29,063 nucleotides of DNA from RGIG9060 sp036307825 (lineage in GTDB: Bacteria; Spirochaetota; Spirochaetia; Treponematales; Treponemataceae), in NCBI GenBank assembly GCA_036307825.1, contig JAXJWW010000069.1, positions 1 through 29,063 of the forward strand, written 5' to 3'. A program made the position numbers and the translations under genes. This document shows positions 23,927 to 29,063 of the stretch, piece after piece. A model generated the notes under the pieces. That model ran no database searches, was not told where the DNA came from, and saw nothing but the letters and a program-made list of their open reading frames with translations. Position 1 is the first letter of the stretch. Each line of letters starts with the position of its first letter.

Positions 23927-23955
23927 ATTATATCTTAGCAAGTTTTTTCTGTCTA
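23927..23955 (-). promoter_or_regulatory. rsmE promoter, predicted to give a leaderless transcript
   Basis: On the minus strand TAGACA (-35, 23950-23955) and TATAAT (-10, 23927-23932) have a 17-base spacer. Only TTAACAAT separates the -10 from the rsmE ATG, so a start point about seven bases after the -10 falls within a few bases of the start codon. Confidence 0.7.
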
Positions 23956-23998
23956 TAAATTCGTCTTGGATATCAAGATTTTACAGTAATTTTATCAA

Positions 23999-24027
23999 TT
24001 GACAGTGACAAAACCATAATGTAAAAT
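23999..24027 (+). promoter_or_regulatory. Promoter of the M30-M29 peptidase pair
   Basis: TTGACA (23999-24004) and TAAAAT (24022-24027) with a 17-base spacer, 34 bases before the ATG at 24062. The ribosome site GTGAGG precedes the start. Confidence 0.75.
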
Positions 24028-24061
24028 TAAATTATGTTCATTTTTAAGTGAGGTAATTAAT

Positions 24062-26398
24062 ATGAAAAGAATAAGTTTTAGTTTATTAAATGTTTTTTTT
24101 AGTGTTGTTTTAATTCTTTCCTCCTTCATGGTTGTAAGTTGTATTGATTTTGATTCTTTAATAGCTAATACTGAGCCACCACAAAATCTTAAGGTTGAGC
24201 AAGTTTTTACAAATGCAATTGCAATTTCTTGGAGAGGAAATAGTACTTATTATGGCTATGTTGTATATGTTTCAAAAACACCTGATATTTCTAAGGCAGA
24301 AATAATAGATGTTGATGATAACACTTCCGTTGCTATTAGCGGTTTTGATCCTTTGACAACATATTATTTCTGGGTTGCTGGTTCATTTTTTTCTAGAATC
24401 GGAAATCCTTCAGAAATGATAAGTGCTACAACTTTAGTAGATGGACCAACTGAGGCAAAACTTGAGATTGTTGATAATAATAATAATTTAGTTGTATCTT
24501 TTAATAAAGCACAAGCTGCAACAGGATATAATATTTACTATAATACAAACTCTAATTTGGATTCAGATGAAAAAGTATCTGTGAATGTTAGCAAATTAAA
24601 TTATAATGATGGGTTTTATTCTTATGAAATGAAAAATTTTGCTTCAAAAGATGGTATGTATTTTGTTTGGATTACAGGAACAGCTCCAAATAGTGAAAGT
24701 TCCAATTTAGCTTCTGCTTTTGCTAGAAAAGGAATTCCTGAATATCAATTTAAAATTGAAGAAGGTCAAGAATCAGGTTATGTAGAACTTGAAACAAATG
24801 GTAATAGGGCTACATTAGTAAAAATCAATCTTGATAAAGAAAACATTTCTGATTCACAGTCTGGAAAAGTTGATTCTTCAGTAAAAGAAAAATCTATTTT
24901 TGATTATCCTGTTTATTATATAAATGGAACTAAACTTCCAAGAGGACTTCTTGTTGATGAAAATGATATTGTTGATTCTTCAAAAGTTATTCGTTTAGAA
25001 CACGAGCCAAGTAAAAATTTTACTTTCAATATGTCAGATTTAAACGTGAAAAAATCAAGAAGTTATTTAAATGACAGTGAAGATTCTGATTTTAGTTCTT
25101 ACGAAGTAGGTGATTCTCGTTATTTTTGGATTGATTCTGTAAATTCTTTCGGACAAACAACTTTTAAAGAAATTCGTGCAACATTACAAGTTGAAGGTGA
25201 ATATGGATATATTTGGGTTGCAGATTCAAATTATTCTATTTCTTATCAGGATTCAGATTCAGATAACAAATTAAAATTATGGCAGTTAGAAGATATTTCT
25301 GATACTTTTGATAAAATGTATCAAGCTGAAACTTCAATTTTTGGAAAAACTTACAAAGAGCAATATGATGAAATGTGGGACTATGGTTTAGTTGTTCCAA
25401 AGGAAAAAATTTCAATTTTACTTTTTGATATAAGCGGTGACTATGATGCAAATCAAAGTGGTGGTATTTTAGGATATTTCTGGGCAAAAGATATGCTTCC
25501 TAATGAATATACTGATACAGAAGAAGTAGGATATCTGAAATCTAACGAAGAAGAAATTTTTTACATGGATGTTCACTTTTTAGATAAATTTCCTAGTTTA
25601 GCTTTAGGAACATTGGTTCATGAATTTCAACATATGTTACACTTTGTAAATAAAACAGTAAAATATGCATCAGAAGATGTAGGTTCAGAAACTTGGTATA
25701 ATGAAATGTTTTCAATGCTTACAGAAGATTTATTTGCTAAAGAATTAGATATTAATTTACATGAAATTATAGATGTTTATATAAAATCTTTTATGACAGG
25801 ATACGCTTCAAAAAGTTTAACAACTTGGAATGATGATAACTTATCTTATGGATATTCATATTTGTTAGGTGCTTTCGTTGCAAGAAACTATGGTGATGGA
25901 ATTGAAGTTGTAAAGGAAATGGCTTCAAATGAATATTTCAATATAGAATCCATAGTTGAAGCAATAAAAACTGTAACAGGTGATGATGATTTTACAGAAG
26001 AAACTTTATTCAAAGATTTTACAAGAGCCCTTTGTTATCCAGAAGGAATGTTAGAAGAAAACGAAGTTAATGCTTTATTATATGATGTTCGTCACTTTGA
26101 TAAAGGAATCATCACTTCTATAGAAGAATTGGATCCAGACAGTGATATTGATTTTGATATTTATCTTGAACCGATTATTTTTTCAGATTATTCACTTGTA
26201 GCACAAGATTCAAGTGGTCAAATTTTTACAATAATTGGTCCTTATCAGTATACAAGAAATAATCAGTATAATCAGAATAATGTTATTTGTGGTAAAGGTT
26301 TTGCCCTTCAAGATTTAGGTGTTTTTGATGACTCAACTGAATTTTATTATAATGAGCCATCTAACACAAATATCAAAGAATATTTTATAGTGCAGTAA
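24062..26398 (+). CDS. M30-family (hyicolysin-like) metallopeptidase lipoprotein with fibronectin III domain
   Basis: 778 residues. The lipoprotein signal ends FMVVSC with lipidated C27. An Fn3 domain follows at about 36-125 (PPQNLKVEQVFTNAIAISW, later GFDPLTTYYFWVAG), and a second, weaker Fn3-like stretch lies at about 130-220. The catalytic part has LVHEFQHMLH (H520, E521, H524) and a third zinc ligand candidate E548 in ETWYNEMFSMLTE, the spacing of the M30 family. It is probably anchored on the envelope and degrades extracellular protein; spirochaetes commonly carry M30 lipoproteins. The start has GTGAGG upstream and a near-consensus promoter. The aminopeptidase gene begins 4 bases after its stop, so endo- and exopeptidase are co-expressed. 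Confidence 0.87.
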   Translation: MKRISFSLLNVFFSVVLILSSFMVVSCIDFDSLIANTEPPQNLKVEQVFTNAIAISWRGNSTYYGYVVYVSKTPDISKAEIIDVDDNTSVAISGFDPLTTYYFWVAGSFFSRIGNPSEMISATTLVDGPTEAKLEIVDNNNNLVVSFNKAQAATGYNIYYNTNSNLDSDEKVSVNVSKLNYNDGFYSYEMKNFASKDGMYFVWITGTAPNSESSNLASAFARKGIPEYQFKIEEGQESGYVELETNGNRATLVKINLDKENISDSQSGKVDSSVKEKSIFDYPVYYINGTKLPRGLLVDENDIVDSSKVIRLEHEPSKNFTFNMSDLNVKKSRSYLNDSEDSDFSSYEVGDSRYFWIDSVNSFGQTTFKEIRATLQVEGEYGYIWVADSNYSISYQDSDSDNKLKLWQLEDISDTFDKMYQAETSIFGKTYKEQYDEMWDYGLVVPKEKISILLFDISGDYDANQSGGILGYFWAKDMLPNEYTDTEEVGYLKSNEEEIFYMDVHFLDKFPSLALGTLVHEFQHMLHFVNKTVKYASEDVGSETWYNEMFSMLTEDLFAKELDINLHEIIDVYIKSFMTGYASKSLTTWNDDNLSYGYSYLLGAFVARNYGDGIEVVKEMASNEYFNIESIVEAIKTVTGDDDFTEETLFKDFTRALCYPEGMLEENEVNALLYDVRHFDKGIITSIEELDPDSDIDFDIYLEPIIFSDYSLVAQDSSGQIFTIIGPYQYTRNNQYNQNNVICGKGFALQDLGVFDDSTEFYYNEPSNTNIKEYFIVQ

Positions 26399-26402
26399 TT
26401 TT

Positions 26403-27545
26403 ATGATTATTTCAAAGTTAGAAAAGACAGCGTTTAAGGTTCTCAAAGAGGTTTGTGGTGTAAAAAAAGATGAGAGAGTTCTCATTATTACAAACGATAA
26501 AAAACAGGTTGAAAAAATCAGCCTTGCATTTTACAAGGCAACACGAAAACTAAAGGCTTTTCCTACGATTGTTGTTCAACCTGTAAAAACTCTTTTAGAT
26601 TATGCTGATAAGGCGGTCATTTCTGCTTTGGAATCTGTACCTAATGTAGTTTTATCAATTTCTCACAATAAACTGGGGAAGGACGAAAAAGCAAGTAAAA
26701 ATCCTTACAAAACTGAAGATGGCAGAGAGTTTTCTAGCATTTTTAATTATTTGCGTGAAGGTACAAAACAACTTCGTGCAATTTGGACTCCGGGTTTAAC
26801 TGTTGATATGTTTTGTAGAACAGCCAATGTAAATTACAAATTGATGAAAGAACGATGCAAAGTTTTATCTGAAATTTTAACACAGGCTGAATATGTGCAA
26901 GTTACTTCTCCTGGAGGAACTGATGTAAAAGTTGATATTTCTACACGCAAGGCTTTTTGTGATGACGGAGATTTTACACAAAATGGTTCTGGCGGAAATA
27001 TTCCTGCTGGGGAAGTTTACATTTCTCCTGTGGTTGGAAAAACTGAAGGCAAAATTGTTTTTGATGGTTCAATTTCGCTAACTTCAAAAGATATGTTGGT
27101 AAAAAATCCAGTTTGTCTAGAAATCGAAAATGGCTTTATTACAAAGGTTTATTCAGTTGGAGAAAATCCAGATTTACCACCACAAAAACATTCTGAAGCA
27201 AAAAAATTACTAGATTGCATCACAGAAGCCGAAACTTCCGCAATTCAGCGAGAAAAAGAAGGAAAAATTCCAGCAGGTACAGGTGAAGTTTTAAAACGAA
27301 ATGCTCGTAACATTGGTGAATTGGGAATCGGATTAAATCCAAATGCAAAAATTACAGGGAATATGCTTGAGGACGAAAAGGCTTTTAGAACTTGCCATTT
27401 TGCCATTGGACAAAATTACGATGGAGATGCCAACGCTTTAATTCATTTGGATTGTCTTGTTAAAAATCCAACAATTGTGGCATTTTATAAAGACGGAAGT
27501 TCAAAAACAATTTTGTCAAACGGAAATTTAGTTTGTACAAAATAA
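26403..27545 (+). CDS. Aminopeptidase, M29 family
   Basis: Removes N-terminal residues from peptides; cytoplasmic, as no signal peptide is present. 380 residues, the usual M29 size. The metal-ligand motifs appear in order: E204 in GNIPAGEVYISP, E306 in IGELGIGLNPNAKITG, H332 in FRTCHFAIGQN, H348 and D350 in LIHLDCLV. All expected ligands are present, so it should be active. It starts four bases after the M30 gene stop, without a separate promoter, and ends before the palindromic repeat. The pairing of an envelope endopeptidase with a cytoplasmic aminopeptidase fits peptide feeding, though peptide-uptake genes are not in the window. Confidence 0.9.
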   Translation: MIISKLEKTAFKVLKEVCGVKKDERVLIITNDKKQVEKISLAFYKATRKLKAFPTIVVQPVKTLLDYADKAVISALESVPNVVLSISHNKLGKDEKASKNPYKTEDGREFSSIFNYLREGTKQLRAIWTPGLTVDMFCRTANVNYKLMKERCKVLSEILTQAEYVQVTSPGGTDVKVDISTRKAFCDDGDFTQNGSGGNIPAGEVYISPVVGKTEGKIVFDGSISLTSKDMLVKNPVCLEIENGFITKVYSVGENPDLPPQKHSEAKKLLDCITEAETSAIQREKEGKIPAGTGEVLKRNARNIGELGIGLNPNAKITGNMLEDEKAFRTCHFAIGQNYDGDANALIHLDCLVKNPTIVAFYKDGSSKTILSNGNLVCTK

Positions 27546-27548
27546 ATT

Positions 27549-27618
27549 TTGTCATCCCGAATTTATTTCGGGATCTAAGTTCTCTAGTCTAGATGCCAAA
27601 TCAAGTTCGGCATGACAA
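27549..27618. repeat. 70-bp structured palindromic repeat between convergent genes
   Basis: The terminal inverted repeats TTGTCATCCCGAA (27549-27561) and TTCGGCATGACAA (27606-27618) match at 12 of 13 positions. Inside lie two further hairpins: ATCCCGAA/TTCGGGAT (27554-27561 and 27567-27574) and ATGCC/GGCAT (27593-27597 and 27609-27613). It resembles the widespread bacterial intergenic repeat built on GTCAT...ATGAC with an AGATGCTGAA-type core. Placed between convergent genes it may also terminate transcription. Confidence 0.8.
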
Positions 27619-27632
27619 TTCTATAAAATAAA

Positions 27633-28580
27633 TTATTTATCTAAAACTTCTTTTAATTTTTCTTCCATTTCTTTTTCAACACGATTTGCTTCAATCATTT
27701 GTGTGCGAGTAAGTCGTTCTGTGTTGCGTAATTGACTTGCAGGAACTCCGTAAGCTTTTTCAAGAGCTTCGTCTGTTAAAACTTCTTCTGGTGTTCCTAA
27801 ATCCATATTTCTGTCTGGATAAAAAAGCAAAACAAGTGGAGCAAATTTTTTGGAAAGTTCAATTTCGTGCATTGAAATATAAATACTTACATCCATTTTT
27901 TTGCTGTAATCAACAAGGAAAGAAAGTGCTTTTTCTTTTTGATAATATTCCATTGCAAAAAGAGGTTCGTCCATAAAAATTGATTTTGAACCATACAAAA
28001 CTGAAAAACCTAAAAGTGTTCTTTGAAGTTCACCTTTTGAAATTCCAGAAATTGAACGATCTAAAATTTCAGAAAGTTCAAAAACTTCAATTACTTTTTC
28101 AAAAATATTTTCATTTCCAAATTGTGCAGGAGATTTGCCTTGAAATTCTCCATTTTCAAAAACTTGTTTTAAAAGTTCTTCAACTTTTTCTGAAGTTTCA
28201 AATTCCATGTTTTGATAAATAACGGATGCAAGAATATTTTTTTCTTCTTCTGTGCGTCTTGGTTGGGCAATTTCTTGAGTTTCGCCTTCTTCAGTTTTTG
28301 TAATTCTGATTATGGGAAAAAATTCTCTTGTGTCAGTTTCAAAAAGCTTAATCATTCCTGAAGTTGGACAAAGTCGACCAGAAGCCAACATCATCAAAGT
28401 TGATTTTCCACTTGCGTTTGGTCCAACTAAACTTACAAAACCTTTAGGAAGTTCTGCTGTAAAGTGTTCAAAAACAGGTTTTGATTCTTGAACAAATACT
28501 TCTCCATTTTCGTCATATTCTTCAATTGGTGGATATGTAAAATTTACATCAACAAACTCTAAAATTTTTTTTTCATTCAT
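27633..28580 (-). CDS. ABC transporter ATP-binding protein with divergent signature motif
   Basis: 315 residues, one nucleotide-binding domain and no membrane segment. Walker A GPNASGKST at 53-61, Q-loop Q123, Walker B SIFMDEP with D204 and E205, and switch His in SMHEIEL (H238). The signature, normally LSGGQ, is ISKGE (180-184). Two inserts are unusual: an acidic stretch after the first beta strand (EEYDENGEVFVQES, 20-33) and a charged insert at 95-113. The C-terminus ends in a Lys/Glu helix. AAGGA precedes the ATG, and the upstream GNAT gene ends 21 bases before. No permease is seen in the window, so the partner, and whether it transports at all, are unknown. It is most like metal/siderophore or energy-coupling-type ATPases in general layout, at low confidence. 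Confidence 0.82.
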   Translation of the reverse strand: MNEKKILEFVDVNFTYPPIEEYDENGEVFVQESKPVFEHFTAELPKGFVSLVGPNASGKSTLMMLASGRLCPTSGMIKLFETDTREFFPIIRITKTEEGETQEIAQPRRTEEEKNILASVIYQNMEFETSEKVEELLKQVFENGEFQGKSPAQFGNENIFEKVIEVFELSEILDRSISGISKGELQRTLLGFSVLYGSKSIFMDEPLFAMEYYQKEKALSFLVDYSKKMDVSIYISMHEIELSKKFAPLVLLFYPDRNMDLGTPEEVLTDEALEKAYGVPASQLRNTERLTRTQMIEANRVEKEMEEKLKEVLDK

Positions 28581-28601
28581 ATATAAATCCTTAATAAAAA
28601 A

Positions 28602-29063
28602 TTAATTATAATAACAAATTGTGTAGTCGCTTTGATAAACAAAACCAACTTTTCTATAAGCTCGTTTTGCACTTTCATTTTTTACTTGTACAAAAAGCAC
28701 TGGTTCTTTGTTCATATTACGAATTGTTTTACAAAGTTCTTTTATCAAAACTTGTGCAAAACCTTGCCCTCGATAATTTTCGTCCGTAAAAACTCCGCCA
28801 AGTTGAATAAAATTTTTTCCGATGGCGTTGCTTCCCGCTTTTGCTACGAACTTAGAATCTTTTTTTATTGCATAAATAATTTGAGTTTCTAAATTTTTGC
28901 GTAACAAAGTTTTGCAGTTTAATTCGCAAAATTCTTTTCCTGGTGGAATTACTTCTACAATATCATAATTTTTTTGTAATTCAAATAAATCTTGTAAATT
29001 TTCTTGATTGCATTTTACAATTTCAAAATCTTTTGGTAAAGCATTTTCTTCTTCAAGTAAAAA
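28602..29063 (-). CDS. GNAT-family N-acetyltransferase, 5'-truncated by window edge
   Basis: The minus-strand frame is open from the window end to the stop at 28602, giving 153 visible residues; the apparent start at 28907 is internal. The acetyl-CoA motif A is seen in LGGVFTDENYRGQGFAQVLIKEL (core YRGQGFA), followed by the motif B-like VQVKNESAKRAYRKVGFVYQ. The visible N-terminal part is acidic, with no recognisable specificity feature. The acceptor substrate is unknown. The ABC ATPase gene begins 21 bases downstream on the same strand, so the two are probably co-transcribed. Confidence 0.85.
   Translation of the reverse strand, partial: FLLEEENALPKDFEIVKCNQENLQDLFELQKNYDIVEVIPPGKEFCELNCKTLLRKNLETQIIYAIKKDSKFVAKAGSNAIGKNFIQLGGVFTDENYRGQGFAQVLIKELCKTIRNMNKEPVLFVQVKNESAKRAYRKVGFVYQSDYTICYYN

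Overview
The window looks like chromosome from a low-GC, host- or rumen-type Treponema (spirochaete). This is inferred from protein character rather than from a marker gene. The pointers are a DPE2-like GH77 enzyme beside a very large GH13 protein, lipoproteins with relaxed spirochaetal lipoboxes (VLLAC, ILLSC, VVSC), an M30 metallopeptidase lipoprotein, and a strongly A/T-biased codon choice. I see no rRNA, tRNA, CRISPR array, transposase or integrase. No stretch longer than 300 bases lacks a gene; the longest gaps are about 170 bases.

Layout. (1) 1-5120, + strand: two-gene alpha-glucan operon, a 4-alpha-glucanotransferase (5' end outside the window) and a 1229-residue GH13 protein, closed by two hairpin terminators. 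(2) 8310-5276, - strand: unknown membrane protein, DUF2156 protein and threonine synthase. (3) 8398-8964, +: peptidyl-tRNA hydrolase. (4) 9132-19768, +: the accessory block and main point of interest, described below. (5) 19853-21373, +: sodium/proline symporter behind a near-consensus promoter. (6) 23918-21447, -: rsmE, a zincin-like protein and a low-complexity secreted protein, each overlapping the next. (7) 24062-27545, +: M30 metallopeptidase lipoprotein and M29 aminopeptidase. (8) A structured palindromic repeat at 27549-27618. (9) 29063-27633, -: GNAT acetyltransferase (5' end outside) and an ABC ATPase.

Accessory block. In order: a glycosyltransferase with a methyltransferase-like tail; a 259-residue protein that begins with a textbook double-glycine leader and carries a papain/C39-like Cys-His-Asp pattern with an EF-hand-type loop; four small signal-peptide or lipoprotein genes, three of them paralogous; then a C39-peptidase ABC exporter, a membrane fusion protein and a TolC-like outer-membrane factor. 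The last three form a complete type I secretion route with built-in leader peptidase. The simplest reading is that the exporter cleaves at GG21-22 and secretes the 259-residue protein. The envelope proteins may be immunity proteins, chaperones or accessory factors. The small genes are separated by covarying hairpins that share a CTGTCA/TGGCAG core, which points to duplication of a hairpin-plus-gene cassette and selection for the RNA fold. Toxin and immunity roles are inference; the leader/exporter pairing is well supported by sequence.

The rest is ordinary metabolism (glucan use, threonine synthesis, proline import, peptide breakdown) and translation or ribosome maintenance.
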